DNA of 64,000 bases from Chitinophaga sp. CB10 (GTDB lineage: Bacteria; Bacteroidota; Bacteroidia; Chitinophagales; Chitinophagaceae): positions 1-64,000 of the forward strand of contig MLAV02000023.1 in the NCBI GenBank assembly GCA_001870995.2. The letters run 5' to 3'. The notes under the pieces were generated by a model. It did no database searches and had not been told where the DNA came from. It saw nothing but the letters and a program-made list of their open reading frames with translations. Below, piece by piece: positions 41,522 through 51,135 of the stretch; the stretch's first letter is position 1, and each line of letters begins with the position of its first letter. A program made the position numbers and the translations under genes.

Positions 41522-42511
41522 ATGCAGCTTCCGAAAGTCGTTTTTGGTACCAGCGCCCTGGGGAACCTCTACCTGGCGCCATCGCAGGAGGAGAAGAATG
41601 CCATCGTGGGGGAGTGCCTGCGGTATGCGGACAAACCCGCGGTTTTTGACACGGCCGGGAAGTATGGCGCGGGCCTGGCCCTGGAAGCCCTAGGGGCGGC
41701 GCTCAGCCACTGGCAGGTACCGGCAGGGCAGGTGCTGATCAGCAACAAGCTGGGCTGGTATCGTGTACCCATGAAGGGTAGCGAGCCCACTTTTGAGCCC
41801 GGCGTCTGGAAGGACATCCGGCATGACGCGGAGCAACGCATCAGCTACGATGGCATCCTGCAATGCTTTGAACAGGGCAATGCGCTGCTGGGCAACTATC
41901 AGGCCCAACTGGTATCCGTACACGATCCGGACGAATACCTCGCCACTGCCGAAACGATAAAGGAGCGCGCAAAAAAGCTGGAAGATATTAAAGCCGCCTA
42001 CCAGGCCCTGCAGGACCTCAAAGCCGCGGGCCGCGTACTGGCCATCGGCGTAGGCGCAAAAAACTGGGAGGTGATCCGCGAAATTACAGACCAGGTGCAG
42101 CTCGACTGGGTGATGATTGCCAACAGTATGACCCTGCATTCCCACCCGGCGGAGCTGGCGGCGTATATCCGTTCCCTGCAGGACCGGGGCATCGCGGTGA
42201 TCAATTCCGCGGTGTTCAACGGCGGATTCCTGACCGGCGGGGATTTTTATAACTACAAGGCGGTGGACGGGAGCGAGGCCGCGCATGCGGAGCTGCTGCA
42301 GTGGCGCAGCGAGTTCTTTGCGGCCTGTAAACTACACAGCGTCAGCCCGGCGCATGCCTGCGTGCAGTTTGGGCTGCAGGTGCCCGGCGTGGCAGCGGTG
42401 GCCATGAGCACGAGTAAAGCCGCCAAGGTAAAAGATAACGTGGAGATGGTGAAAACGCCTATCCCGCCTGCATTCTGGGCCTACCTAAAAAGCAGGAAAC
42501 TGATCAGTTAA
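41522..42511 (+). CDS. Aldo/keto reductase (fucose/threo-aldose dehydrogenase-like)
   Basis: A 329-residue TIM-barrel oxidoreductase. It opens MQLPKVVFGTSALGNLYLAP and has the catalytic Asp in VFDTAGKYGAGLALEALG with a Tyr four residues on, then the catalytic Lys in LISNKLG. The NADP-binding tail region is AAVAMSTSKAAKVKDN. It resembles the branch that includes L-fucose and D-threo-aldose dehydrogenases; substrate is inferred from this and from the divergent AraC regulator. The ATG at 41522 opens the barrel; the frame is open to 41489. Confidence 0.87.
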   Translation: MQLPKVVFGTSALGNLYLAPSQEEKNAIVGECLRYADKPAVFDTAGKYGAGLALEALGAALSHWQVPAGQVLISNKLGWYRVPMKGSEPTFEPGVWKDIRHDAEQRISYDGILQCFEQGNALLGNYQAQLVSVHDPDEYLATAETIKERAKKLEDIKAAYQALQDLKAAGRVLAIGVGAKNWEVIREITDQVQLDWVMIANSMTLHSHPAELAAYIRSLQDRGIAVINSAVFNGGFLTGGDFYNYKAVDGSEAAHAELLQWRSEFFAACKLHSVSPAHACVQFGLQVPGVAAVAMSTSKAAKVKDNVEMVKTPIPPAFWAYLKSRKLIS

Positions 42512-42726
42512 CCCCGGGACGTCACAAAAAAATTTGTCAGGACATATAACAATCCTGCGAAAATTTCTATTTTTGCGGATCAAAATCTATTTTTTGCATC
42601 ACACACACGCACACAGGCAGCTCCCAATGCCTGGAATTCTATAACGGATAGTTCCGCTCGTCCGTCTTCACCGCAGTTGCTGCGGTGCTGTTAATCTATT
42701 GTCTTTTTTATTACAACCAATTCATT

Positions 42727-43254
42727 ATGTTTTTCCTTGAAACGGAACGGCTAAAGCTGTTTCCTTTAACCCATGAGCTATTGCAGTTATGCGACCAAAA
42801 CCGGCCGGAGATGGAGGCCCGGCTTGGATTATACCCCAATGAAATGAAGATCCGGGAAGAGTATGCGGTAGAGATCCGCGATGCCATGGAATACTTTTGG
42901 CTGCCGCAAACGGCCGCCCATCCTGACTGTTACCACTGGTACACCAACTGGGAAATAGTACTGACGGCGGCAAATATTTCCATTGGCGGCATCGGCTTTG
43001 CCGGCGCGCCGGACCCGAATGGGCTGGTGGAGATCGGGTTTATGCTGGACGAAAACTTCCACGGGCAGGGCTATGCGTCCGAGGCGCTGCATGCGATGCT
43101 CCGCTGGGCTTTTGCGTGCGGAGAGGTGCGGGCGGTGGTAGCGCGGACTTATGAGGACAATGCCGCCTGCCGCAAGTTGTTGCTGCGTGCGGGTTTTATC
43201 CCCAGCGGTGCGGACGGGCGGCTGCTGACGTATAAGAAATGCAGGTTCCCCTGA
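42727..43254 (+). CDS. GNAT family N-acetyltransferase (RimJ/RimL-like)
   Basis: A 175-residue acetyltransferase starting MFFLETERLKLFPLTHELL, the usual opening of the RimJ/RimL-type branch. Motif A is VEIGFMLDENFHGQGYASEALHAML (GQGYA acetyl-CoA loop), and motif B is TYEDNAACRKLLLRAGF. The acceptor could be an N-terminal amine or a small molecule. The frame is open 14 residues upstream of the chosen ATG. It is monocistronic. Confidence 0.88.
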   Translation: MFFLETERLKLFPLTHELLQLCDQNRPEMEARLGLYPNEMKIREEYAVEIRDAMEYFWLPQTAAHPDCYHWYTNWEIVLTAANISIGGIGFAGAPDPNGLVEIGFMLDENFHGQGYASEALHAMLRWAFACGEVRAVVARTYEDNAACRKLLLRAGFIPSGADGRLLTYKKCRFP

Positions 43255-43301
43255 GGGCGGTCGTGGGGGGGGAAATGCATCTTATAACGTGTACGGATAT
43301 A

Positions 43302-43856
43302 TTAAAAAAAGATCTTGTCCCTGGCGCATACCCATTCCGGTGCATTGATGGGCACCAGGCAGGAGAGCATGTCGTAATAGGGAATGTCCGCGTACTTGCT
43401 GAAGTCCCCCGGTTCGTGGACGAAAAAGTCGGACCGGACCACGCCGCCATCCCCGTAACGCACCGGCACCGTGGCATCGTCCAGCCTGCATTTGGGGCAG
43501 ATGGCGCGCCCGCTGCCGCCCATGCTGATGCGGATAGGGAAGGAAATACGGATGGTTGCCGTATCGGCTGCCTTTTTCAGGTTGACCGTACCGATGTACC
43601 GTTGGCCAACTCCCAGCCCGCCTGTAAAAAGGTCCACTTCCGTTGGTATGCGTTTGCTGAGTGTAATATAAAAGTGACCGGTGGAATCCGCCTGGCCTTT
43701 CGCAAGGACCTTGTTGTCCTTTCGCGCAGTAATTTCAATTAACCACTTGGGAAAGGGATGGACCGCCTGGCGCTTCTCGTAAAACTGCCCTGAAATGGTT
43801 ATGGCGCCGGTATCGGCGAGGAACAGCCAGGGGATAAGGAATAGGAGCTTGTGCAT
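43302..43856 (-). CDS. Exported hypothetical protein with CxxC
   Basis: A 184-residue protein with a signal peptide (MHKLLFLIPWLFLADTGA). The N-terminal half is a carboxypeptidase-regulatory/transthyretin-like strand set (ITISGQFYEKR, DSTGHFYITLSKRIPTEVDLF). The C-terminal part has a CxxC (RAICPKCRLDDATVPVRYGDGG), a phrase often seen in Bacteroidota proteins that take part in reporting or metal binding, and a late Cys pair. No enzyme motif is visible. The ATG at 43856 is chosen; an upstream in-frame ATG exists at 44057 but adds 67 non-signal residues. Confidence 0.7.
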   Translation of the reverse strand: MHKLLFLIPWLFLADTGAITISGQFYEKRQAVHPFPKWLIEITARKDNKVLAKGQADSTGHFYITLSKRIPTEVDLFTGGLGVGQRYIGTVNLKKAADTATIRISFPIRISMGGSGRAICPKCRLDDATVPVRYGDGGVVRSDFFVHEPGDFSKYADIPYYDMLSCLVPINAPEWVCARDKIFF

Positions 43857-44224
43857 CTTTAAAGGGAATAGGTTGCACTCAATATACAAATTTTTGCCGC
43901 CTTGGGCTTGCGGCCATGCAGTGGCTGCTGCTGCATTCATTTTATGCAGGATAAATAAATTCCTGCTTGCATTTATTAATTTTTCTCCGTAATTTTTCTT
44001 TACAATCACGTTATGACCAAAATCTGTTAATACTTTTTCCAGGGCGCTCCATCTCACTACTCAAAATGCAAACTCTTTCCCTGTAAGCCGGAAAGGCATT
44101 CCCCTGCAATTCGCACCGCAAAAGGCGAAGCGCTGTTGGTATGCCCGGCCCCGGGGAATGCAAACGTCCTGAAGAGTAAACCGAAAATCTTTAAGAGTAG
44201 GTAATCACCGTTTAAATTTCACGT
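43857..44224. other. Divergent gene-free stretch
   Basis: About 370 bp between two divergent exported-protein genes. It holds ATGACCAAAATCTG at 44013-44026 on the plus strand, in the orientation of the pectate lyase gene, and A/T-rich segments around it. No ORF, RNA gene or clear terminator was seen. Confidence 0.5.
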
Positions 44225-45688
44225 ATGTTTAATGCTCCCCCAAGAGGGTTCCGCCTCATTACGCTCGCTGTATTGTTAACTTCGTATAGCCTGTCGGGTT
44301 GCCAGAAAGAGCCGGGCGAAACCGCCGCTGCCCCCGGCGCCCGTACCGAAGCCGTCACCCTGGCGCCGGCACTGCACTATTATTTCGTAGCGCCCAATGG
44401 CGATGATGCCAACCCCGGTACGGAAGCTGCGCCATTCCTGACCATACAGCGGGCGCAAACCGCCGCCGTGCCCGGCGATATCGTGTATATCCGCGGCGGC
44501 AATTATACCATGAGTACCAGCCAGATCGCCGAGAACGGTACGCTCTATGCCAGCGTGACCAAGCTCAGTAAAAGCGGTACGGCTTCCGCGCGCATCCAGT
44601 ACCTGGCCTATCCGGGGGAAACGCCCATTTTCAACTACGCCAACGTAAAGCCCGCCGGCAAACGCATTACGGCCTTCCTGGTAACGGGTTCCTACATCAC
44701 GATTAAAGGCATCGAAGTAGTAGGCGTGCAGGTGACCATCACCACGCATACGCAGAGTGAATGCTTCCGCAACGAAGGCAGCAACAACATCTACGAGGCG
44801 CTGAAAATGCACGACGGTATGGCGATCGGTTTTTACCTCACCATAGGAGGCAACAACCTGGTGCTCAACTGCGACGCCTACCGCAACTGGGACAGCGTTT
44901 CCGAAACCGGTAAAGGAGAAAATACCGATGGCTTCGGCGCGCACCCTTACAAACAGGGCGTAGGCTATACCGGCAACGTGTTCCGCGGCTGCCGCGCCTG
45001 GTTCAACAGCGATGACGGCTTCGACCTGATCAATGCCTATGAAGCAGTGACCATCGAAAACTGCTGGGCATTCTATAACGGCTACAGCACCAGCTTTGCC
45101 AGCCTGGCCAACGGCAACGGGATCAAAGCCGGCGGCTTCGGGGTGACGGATGCCAGCGCCGTGCCGCCGGTAGTGCCGCGGCATATTGTGCGCTTCTGCA
45201 TGGCGGTAGGTAATAAGTCCGCGGGATTTTATGCCAATCACCATCCGGGCGGGCTTACCTTCGAAAATAATACCGCCTATAAAAATGCCGTGAATTACAA
45301 TATGCTGAACCGCAGTGCGGACTTCTCTTCCGACGTGCCGGGATGGGGCCACTACCTCTATAACAACCTGGGATATGCCGCTACCAGCAGCGAGGTGAGT
45401 AACCTCAACCTGGGCGCCTCTACCGCCAGCAATAACTATTTCCAGCTGTCCGGCATCACGGTGAATGCGGCGGATTTCAGCTCCACGACGGAAAGCCTTA
45501 TGTCCCAGGGGCGCCACTCTGATTTTACGCTGCCGACCAACACATTTTTACGGCTGGCGACCGGGAGCGACCTGATAGATAAAGGCGTGAACAGGGGTTA
45601 TACGTACACCGGGGCGAGTCCTGACCTGGGCTGCTTTGAGGTAGGGATTAACAAAAGCCCGATTCCTTCAGGCCCGGTAGCGCCTTAA
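44225..45688 (+). CDS. PL9-type pectate lyase lipoprotein
   Basis: A 487-residue lipoprotein (lipobox SLSGC, Cys26) with a right-handed parallel beta-helix. The opening YYFVAPNGDDANPGTEAAPFL is the family start. Calcium-site residues lie in CDAYRNWD, ENTDGFGAH and NSDDGFDLIN, and the catalytic Lys is in NGNGIKAGG, as in PL9 enzymes. These cleave polygalacturonate by elimination in a calcium-dependent way. An end such as SDLIDKGVNRG is typical. The ATG at 44225 opens the signal peptide. It stands alone, far from the PL11 and GH28 genes. Confidence 0.88.
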   Translation: MFNAPPRGFRLITLAVLLTSYSLSGCQKEPGETAAAPGARTEAVTLAPALHYYFVAPNGDDANPGTEAAPFLTIQRAQTAAVPGDIVYIRGGNYTMSTSQIAENGTLYASVTKLSKSGTASARIQYLAYPGETPIFNYANVKPAGKRITAFLVTGSYITIKGIEVVGVQVTITTHTQSECFRNEGSNNIYEALKMHDGMAIGFYLTIGGNNLVLNCDAYRNWDSVSETGKGENTDGFGAHPYKQGVGYTGNVFRGCRAWFNSDDGFDLINAYEAVTIENCWAFYNGYSTSFASLANGNGIKAGGFGVTDASAVPPVVPRHIVRFCMAVGNKSAGFYANHHPGGLTFENNTAYKNAVNYNMLNRSADFSSDVPGWGHYLYNNLGYAATSSEVSNLNLGASTASNNYFQLSGITVNAADFSSTTESLMSQGRHSDFTLPTNTFLRLATGSDLIDKGVNRGYTYTGASPDLGCFEVGINKSPIPSGPVAP

Positions 45689-45698
45689 TGCAATCGTG

Positions 45699-45752
45699 CA
45701 TCGCAGTGCCTGCCGCTCTTGCGGGACGTTTGGGGGGTAAGGCGCTGCGATG
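45699..45752 (+). terminator. Possible terminator hairpin after the pectate lyase
   Basis: Outer stem CATCGCAG / CTGCGATG (45699-45706 and 45745-45752), with an added GCC/GGC pair set inside. No T-run follows, so it may be an end-protecting or factor-dependent structure. Confidence 0.45.
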
Positions 45753-45793
45753 TATTGTATGGGATTACCCGGCGGGTAAAGGGCGCTTTGCTT

Positions 45794-46294
45794 TCAAAAC
45801 AGCGTATTTGTTTTTTTAATCGCGCCTTCCAGCGTGAGTAGTTTTTCCTTCACTGCCACGCCGCCTGCAAAGCCGGTGAGGCTGCCGGAACTGCCGATCA
45901 CACGGTGGCATGGCGCCACGATGGAAACCGGGTTTTTACCATTGGCAGCGCCTACTGCGCGCACCGCCTTAGGGTTCCCCAGCTGTATGGCCAGCTGCTG
46001 GTAGGTGCGCGTTTCCCCATAGGGAATCTGTAACAATGCTTCCCATACCTGCCGCTGAAAAGGCGTGCCTTCCAAATGTAAGGGCAGCTCGAAGCTACGG
46101 CGTTTACCGGCGAAATATTCCCCTAGCTGCTGCACGGTATCATCCAGCAGGGGGTGTGGATCGTTATTTCCGGATACGGGCAATTTTACCCTGCTGCCAT
46201 CTTCTTTCTCCCACAAAATAGCCCTCAACCCCTGATCAGTGGCTATTATCAGCAGCCTGCCCACCGGCGTGTCCATATTCCTGTAATAATACAT
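45794..46294 (-). CDS. ogt: Methylated-DNA-[protein]-cysteine S-methyltransferase
   Basis: A 166-residue repair protein that takes alkyl groups from O6-alkylguanine onto its own Cys. The active site is VAPCHRVIG (PCHRV) near residue 133, with the DNA-binding helix-turn-helix GETRTYQQLAIQLGNPKAVRAVGAA upstream and the final Gly-rich loop LTGFAGGVAVKEKLL. The short N-terminal domain is of the Ogt type. It is divergent from the thioesterase gene. Confidence 0.93.
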   Translation of the reverse strand: MYYYRNMDTPVGRLLIIATDQGLRAILWEKEDGSRVKLPVSGNNDPHPLLDDTVQQLGEYFAGKRRSFELPLHLEGTPFQRQVWEALLQIPYGETRTYQQLAIQLGNPKAVRAVGAANGKNPVSIVAPCHRVIGSSGSLTGFAGGVAVKEKLLTLEGAIKKTNTLF

Positions 46295-46357
46295 AGCAGC
46301 AATTTACAACTTTGCGAAAAGATACTTTATATTTATCCCATACACCAAATCAAACGA

Positions 46358-46795
46358 ATGACGACTAAAAGCATCTGGTACAAACCTGTATCCATAGCCA
46401 CTTTGAACGAAGAGAATGCCGGCACCCTGAATGCGCATTTAGGAATGGAATTTACGGAGGCAGGGCCTGATTACCTCACGGCTTCCATGCCGGTGGACCA
46501 CCGTACCGTACAGAAATACGGCATCCTGCACGGCGGGGCTTCCATGGCGCTGGCGGAAACCGTTGGCAGTATTGCCGGCACACTGGTGATTAACCCGGAG
46601 GAATATATTTGTTTTGGTATGGAGATCAATGCCAATCATATCCGCAGCGCCCGCAGCGGCCGGGTGTACGCTACTGCCAGGCCTTTGCACCTGGGCGGCC
46701 GCACACAGGTTTGGGATATCCGTATCAGTGATGAGGACGGGCAGTTGATTTGCGTATGCCGGCATACGGTGGCAGTGGTGCCTAAAAACCGGTAA
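46358..46795 (+). CDS. Hotdog-fold thioesterase (PaaI/MenI-like)
   Basis: A 145-residue hotdog-fold protein. LHGGASMALAETVGSIAGTL contains the HGG loop with the catalytic Glu/Asp helix of the PaaI and 1,4-dihydroxy-2-naphthoyl-CoA hydrolase (MenI) branch. The beta strand IRSARSGRVYATARPLHLGGRTQVWDI closes the fold. A menaquinone-biosynthesis role is plausible but no men genes are nearby. The ATG at 46358 matches family length; the frame is open upstream through the divergent ogt promoter region. Confidence 0.87.
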   Translation: MTTKSIWYKPVSIATLNEENAGTLNAHLGMEFTEAGPDYLTASMPVDHRTVQKYGILHGGASMALAETVGSIAGTLVINPEEYICFGMEINANHIRSARSGRVYATARPLHLGGRTQVWDIRISDEDGQLICVCRHTVAVVPKNR

Positions 46796-46844
46796 GGATT
46801 ACAGGAAGTATAGCATTTGCAGCAGTGTGTAATAGCTTATAACC

Positions 46845-47945
46845 CTACCGGTTGCTCTTCTTCAGCAATTTTTTACTAAGATATCGCCGTACCGGCACAT
46901 CATACCAACGCATGGCCATATACGCCACCGCAATTAATATCAGCACGCCGGAGACAATCACCATACTAAGTTCTGTTTTTCCCGGCTTATAGTTATTGAA
47001 GTAGTTGGCAAAAATCCAGATGGCGCCGTAGTGCGTCATATACAGCGGGTAAGACAGCTGCCCGGAAAATTTGCAAACGGGTTTTAAGGCCGGCGTCAGC
47101 GCAGCGCCTGCGCCCAGTGCTATCAACAAGGGAAAATAAACCAGCACAATGCCCAGCTCCACCAGCCAGTTCTGCGGAAAATAAGGCATCATCAGCGCGG
47201 CGAGCAACAGCAGGGTAAGCCCCGGGAAGCCCAGGCGGTTAGGGATGATCAGCCGGTAGCGGTAAATCAGTATGCCCGCCGGGAAGGAATAAGCCACCCT
47301 GGCGAACCCGTGCCAGAAAGTGCCGCCGCTCCAACCGCCCACTACGTTGCCGGCAGTATAGGCCACATAACTGATACCACATGCGGCCACTATGGTTAAG
47401 AGGATCATTGCGCGGCGGGGCAGGCGCCATAACACCAACGCATATACGATATTGGCGATATACTCCCAGAACAATGACCAGGAAGGGGCATTGAGGGAAA
47501 AGAGGTTGAAGTACCTTTCTTCCATCACGGGGTAGGGGATCAGCAGCAGGGAGGTAAGCAGGATCAGGGCCAGGCTGCCGGCGCCATAAGCGGCGAAAGG
47601 AGGCACGATTGGGTCCAGCAGGTAGAGGAGGAAGGCCATTACCGCTCCCAGCGCCACCAGCGGATGCAGGCGGATCAACCGTTGCAGGAAGAAGCGGCCC
47701 AGGCTCATTTGCGGCATACGGTCGTCGTATGCATAAGCCATCACGAAGCCGGACAGGCAAAAGAAGAAGTCCACCGCCAGGAAGCCATGCCCCACGAAGT
47801 TCGTGGCCGGGTCGGTAAACACCACCTCCATGAAATGAAAAATTACCACCATTACAGCGGCAACGCCTCTTAAGCCATCCAGAATTTCATAATGTTTTTT
47901 TGTTGGCAACGCATCCGGCCTGGCAACCATTGTTCCTGTTTCCAT
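46845..47945 (-). CDS. OafA/NolL-type membrane acyltransferase
   Basis: A 366-residue membrane protein with about ten transmembrane segments. The catalytic motif is in EILDGLRGVAAVMVVIFHFM (the RGxxxxxVxxFH pattern of acyltransferase family 3), and further elements include LSGFVMAYAYDDRMP and RLIRLHPL. It would transfer acetyl or similar groups from acyl-CoA to a surface sugar. No polysaccharide gene is adjacent. The start is either 47954 or the second ATG 47945. Confidence 0.9.
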   Translation of the reverse strand: METGTMVARPDALPTKKHYEILDGLRGVAAVMVVIFHFMEVVFTDPATNFVGHGFLAVDFFFCLSGFVMAYAYDDRMPQMSLGRFFLQRLIRLHPLVALGAVMAFLLYLLDPIVPPFAAYGAGSLALILLTSLLLIPYPVMEERYFNLFSLNAPSWSLFWEYIANIVYALVLWRLPRRAMILLTIVAACGISYVAYTAGNVVGGWSGGTFWHGFARVAYSFPAGILIYRYRLIIPNRLGFPGLTLLLLAALMMPYFPQNWLVELGIVLVYFPLLIALGAGAALTPALKPVCKFSGQLSYPLYMTHYGAIWIFANYFNNYKPGKTELSMVIVSGVLILIAVAYMAMRWYDVPVRRYLSKKLLKKSNR

Positions 47946-48074
47946 AATTAACAACTACACGCTAAAAAAAGTAAGTGGGCAATATAAGGCCAGGAGCGTG
48001 AATATGCAAGCTTTTTGGGATGGGCGGAAAGGCTGGAGGGGAAAGTGAATGCCTTCAGGGGTGGAAAAAAAGAA

Positions 48075-48093
48075 GCACCCCATTACGGGGTGC
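48075..48093 (-). terminator. Terminator of the M57-type protease gene
   Basis: Stem GCACCCC / GGGGTGC (48075-48081 and 48087-48093), preceded on the plus strand by a run of A that becomes a T-run on the minus strand. Confidence 0.8.
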
Positions 48094-48117
48094 GTTCTTA
48101 TGTAAGACAGGAAACTA

Positions 48118-48870
48118 TTAATATAAAACCGCAGCTGCCTGTTTGTCTTTATCGGACAATACAGTAGCGCCGCTGCCGCACTGGCCGCCGTTCATGAGGG
48201 AGCTGGCGTCAGGGCCGCCTACGCCTGGTACGTCGATCGCGGTGGACTCGCCGATAGAAGCCCAGTTGGTATGACGGAATGAAACGTTGTGGCCCATTTC
48301 ATGGCAAATGGTGCGCGCGCGTTGGGCAAAGCTGTTGCCGGCGATGTAGTTTTTGTTGATGCGGATCAGGTTACCTGCTTTACCGCCGCTGGGGAAAGTA
48401 CCCTGTCCGCAAACGCCGTTACCGAGGTTGTAGTTGGTGATCAGCACATCGTAAGCGCCGCTGGTAACCACCGTCCAGTGGATGTTGCAGCCGCTGATGG
48501 AGTTCCATTGACTGATAGCGCTGTTGATCTCGGACAGCATGGAGGTCATGGAGGCATCTACAAACAAACGGATGTTAGCCACGTTGGTAGCGGAAACGAG
48601 GCTGCCGGTGTAGTATTGCTCTGTAGAAACATTCGGGATAACCATATCCTTCGGGAAGCGGATATCGCCTTCTACGATGTACTCGCCCGGTTGGTCAACA
48701 ATGCTGTGGGCCGGGAATCCCAGGCCAATAATGTAGTTGTACACTTTCTTGGCAGGGTCAGTGGTTTCAATGACAGATTGCGGTGTTGCCGGGGCGTCAG
48801 CAGATTTTTTACAGGATGCAATGGCAATTACAAACAGTACAGCCAGCAGGAAGAACATGTTCTTTTTCAT
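48118..48870 (-). CDS. M57-type zinc metalloprotease lipoprotein (dual-action HEIGH peptidase)
   Basis: A 250-residue lipoprotein. The leader MKKNMFFLLAVLFVIAIASC ends in a lipobox (IASC, Cys20). The catalytic site is RTICHEMGHNVSFRHTNW near residue 195, the HExGHxxxxxH type, followed by SLMNGGQCG with the Met-turn-like Met. The domain before it (GCNIHWTVVTSGAYDVLITNYNL) is the normal first half of the family. Such small peptidases are secreted and their substrate is not known. The ATG at 48870 opens the lipoprotein signal; the frame is open to 48957. Confidence 0.87.
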   Translation of the reverse strand: MKKNMFFLLAVLFVIAIASCKKSADAPATPQSVIETTDPAKKVYNYIIGLGFPAHSIVDQPGEYIVEGDIRFPKDMVIPNVSTEQYYTGSLVSATNVANIRLFVDASMTSMLSEINSAISQWNSISGCNIHWTVVTSGAYDVLITNYNLGNGVCGQGTFPSGGKAGNLIRINKNYIAGNSFAQRARTICHEMGHNVSFRHTNWASIGESTAIDVPGVGGPDASSLMNGGQCGSGATVLSDKDKQAAAVLY

Positions 48871-49187
48871 GTTGTGAAGCGTGTGTTTAAGTGATTGAAA
48901 TGGTATTGAGTGAAAAAAAATCCTGCACTTTGAATACCTATAGGCAAACCAGGTCAACTATGATAATTTTCATTACCAATGGTTACGACAGATACAGTAA
49001 AATAAATACGTGCAAACCAGCTGAAACTTCAGCCTGATGCGCTCTCCGAAAATTTGCTTGAATGGGTTTGAATAGGTTAAACTACGTTCAGATTTTGGTT
49101 ATGGCAATAATACAAATATTTATCGAGTAGCAAAATTTTTTTTGCCGGCGCTATGAAAAATGGTTGCAGCGAGTAATCGTACAGGCT
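48871..49187. other. Gene-free stretch upstream of the M57-type protease
   Basis: About 317 bp. It holds GCCATAACCAAAATCTG at 49089-49105 on the minus strand (protease orientation) and several A/T-rich segments. It follows the 3' end of the minus-strand barrel gene; no clear terminator for that gene was found. Confidence 0.5.
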
Positions 49188-50330
49188 TCAGAATACTTCG
49201 TTTATCCCAAAGTAGAATCCCGACTGATCCGCGCCCATGCCGAAGTCCAGCCGGATATTCACCCGGTTTTTAAACTCCCATCGGTAGCCGATGCCGTAGC
49301 TGATGAGCGTTTGATCCAGTTGTATTTCCTTATAGGCCGGGCACACGTTGCCTGCGCCGATCCACACTACGGCGCCGCTGCGGCCGGCAATTTTCTGACG
49401 CAGCTCCACTTGGCCGCTGACGTACTTCTTATCCCGGTAGCGCCCTTCGAAGTAACCCCGCAGGCGGTTGCTGCCGCCGGCTTCCGCCAGGAGGGACCAC
49501 GGCACTTCCCCGAAATTGCTTTCCGTATAAAAGTCCGTTGCCAGCAAACCGGTAGCCCACAAACGTTTATACCAGTCGAACTGCAGTTCCAGCTTTCCGA
49601 ATACATGATCGTTCCCGAAAGTGCTGGGGAAGAACCGGTAGCACGCGCGCACATACATGCCTTTGGACGCGTTGGGAATAAAATCGCGGGAATCAAAGCT
49701 GATAAAGGGGCCCAGGCCGAAGGCAAAGATGTGGTCCGGCTGCATCAGGGGCTTGCCGGCGCCGGTATCGATCTTTTGGGCGCTGCCATCGTTGAGCATG
49801 ACGGATGCGCCGCCGAAGAGGCGGCCAGCAATTTTTGCGCTGAAGTCCGCCGACAATTTTTTTGTGACGAGCGTGTATTTCGTATAGTCGTCCTTGTGAT
49901 GCCCGTTTTCATACCCTATGCCCCAGTATTTATTCGGCATGGAGCTAAAGGAAGCTTTTGCCAGGAGGCGGAATTTTTCCTTGGGGAAGATGGTATTGCT
50001 GTTGATCCCGATGCCATAGAACCCGGTAAGGGATACGGAGCCATATACCGAGGCGCTGGACGCCGGCAGGAGGGAGTCCGTACGGTCCGTCTTGTATAGT
50101 CCCGCTGCCATAACGACGATTCCGCCGCTGGTTTCCGGGGCATAGTAAGGCCCGCCGATCACGCTGCAATCGAATTTTTTATGCTGCTTTTCTTCGTTGG
50201 TGTGTTTCAGGTAGTGAATGATGCCGTTAAACATCCCGCGGGGGGCGCTGGTGTCAGCCGGTTGCTCCGCCTGCCCGGCGGCCGCAATTGTACTTAAAAC
50301 AAAAAACAGTAAACCGAAGTATTTGATCAT
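49188..50330 (-). CDS. Omp85/BamA-like outer-membrane barrel protein
   Basis: A 380-residue outer-membrane protein with signal peptide (MIKYFGLLFFVLSTIAAAG) and the C-terminal Omp85 barrel domain. The lid-loop motif region is seen in GSNRLRGYFEGRYRDKKYV (xRGF/Y-like), and the barrel ends FYFGINEVF. It lacks POTRA domains because the barrel starts within about 60 residues. Members are called 'surface antigen D15-like' with unknown cargo. The Met at 50330 is the natural start. Confidence 0.88.
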   Translation of the reverse strand: MIKYFGLLFFVLSTIAAAGQAEQPADTSAPRGMFNGIIHYLKHTNEEKQHKKFDCSVIGGPYYAPETSGGIVVMAAGLYKTDRTDSLLPASSASVYGSVSLTGFYGIGINSNTIFPKEKFRLLAKASFSSMPNKYWGIGYENGHHKDDYTKYTLVTKKLSADFSAKIAGRLFGGASVMLNDGSAQKIDTGAGKPLMQPDHIFAFGLGPFISFDSRDFIPNASKGMYVRACYRFFPSTFGNDHVFGKLELQFDWYKRLWATGLLATDFYTESNFGEVPWSLLAEAGGSNRLRGYFEGRYRDKKYVSGQVELRQKIAGRSGAVVWIGAGNVCPAYKEIQLDQTLISYGIGYRWEFKNRVNIRLDFGMGADQSGFYFGINEVF

Positions 50331-50530
50331 ATCGCTGGCCTCTCCACCTTATAACACCAATTTTTTCAAAAGGATGAAGGCGGTAAAAATTTTCCTGCGC
50401 CGGCAGCGGAGGGTGGGGCCAACAAGCCGTTAAAAGGAAGCACAGCTGAACAATCGGTAGGGAAAAACTGTTATATATGGCCTTATTGATGCTAAGGATC
50501 ATTTTCAGACTTCCAAAATGACTGTAGGTT

Positions 50531-51109
50531 ATGCATGAAAGCGAATACTGGAATTCCTTTAAATCCGGTGAAGTAAACGGTTTGGAAGCCCTGTACGGGC
50601 AATATTACCAGTCTCTGGCCAATTACGGGTACAAGTTCACCCGCGATAACGTATGCATAGAAGAAAGTATCCAGGACCTCTTCCGCAGGCTCTGGCAAAA
50701 CCGGGAGTGGATCCATCATGCCACTGCCGTGAAGCTCTACCTCTACCATTCTTTCCGCCGTATTTTGCTGGGTAAGCTGGAATATGGGCTGGATGCCGGT
50801 GACGAGTCCCCTGAAGAGGAGGCGCCGTTTGAGTTGCAGTTGAAAAACGAACACCCGCTGTTCTCGGGCGAACGGATGTCCGCCCTGTTGCACCGGGCCC
50901 AAACCCTGCTGGGCGCTATGGCCCACCGGCAGCGGGAGATCCTGTTCCTCCGCTATTACGAAGGCCTCACGCACGACGAGGTGGCCCAGGTCATGAACAT
51001 GCATATTTCAGGAGTGTCCAGGCTGATGTACCGCACGCTGGATCATTTGCGGAATAAGGCGTGTAATTTTTCCCTGTTGACTTTATTGTACCTGTTGCGG
51101 CATTCGTGA
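50531..51109 (+). CDS. ECF-type sigma factor, orphan
   Basis: A 192-residue sigma-70 family protein. Region 2 has CIEESIQDLFRRLWQNREW. The middle (about 88-110, ESPEEEAPFELQLKNEHPL) is acidic. Region 4 is AHRQREILFLRYYEGLTHDEVAQVMNMHISGVSRLMYR. No FecR gene or SusC partner is next to it, so its regulator and targets are elsewhere. Its stop is convergent with the following minus-strand gene. Confidence 0.87.
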   Translation: MHESEYWNSFKSGEVNGLEALYGQYYQSLANYGYKFTRDNVCIEESIQDLFRRLWQNREWIHHATAVKLYLYHSFRRILLGKLEYGLDAGDESPEEEAPFELQLKNEHPLFSGERMSALLHRAQTLLGAMAHRQREILFLRYYEGLTHDEVAQVMNMHISGVSRLMYRTLDHLRNKACNFSLLTLLYLLRHS

Positions 51110-51135
51110 TTGTTACAATGGGGTAGCGATCCTCC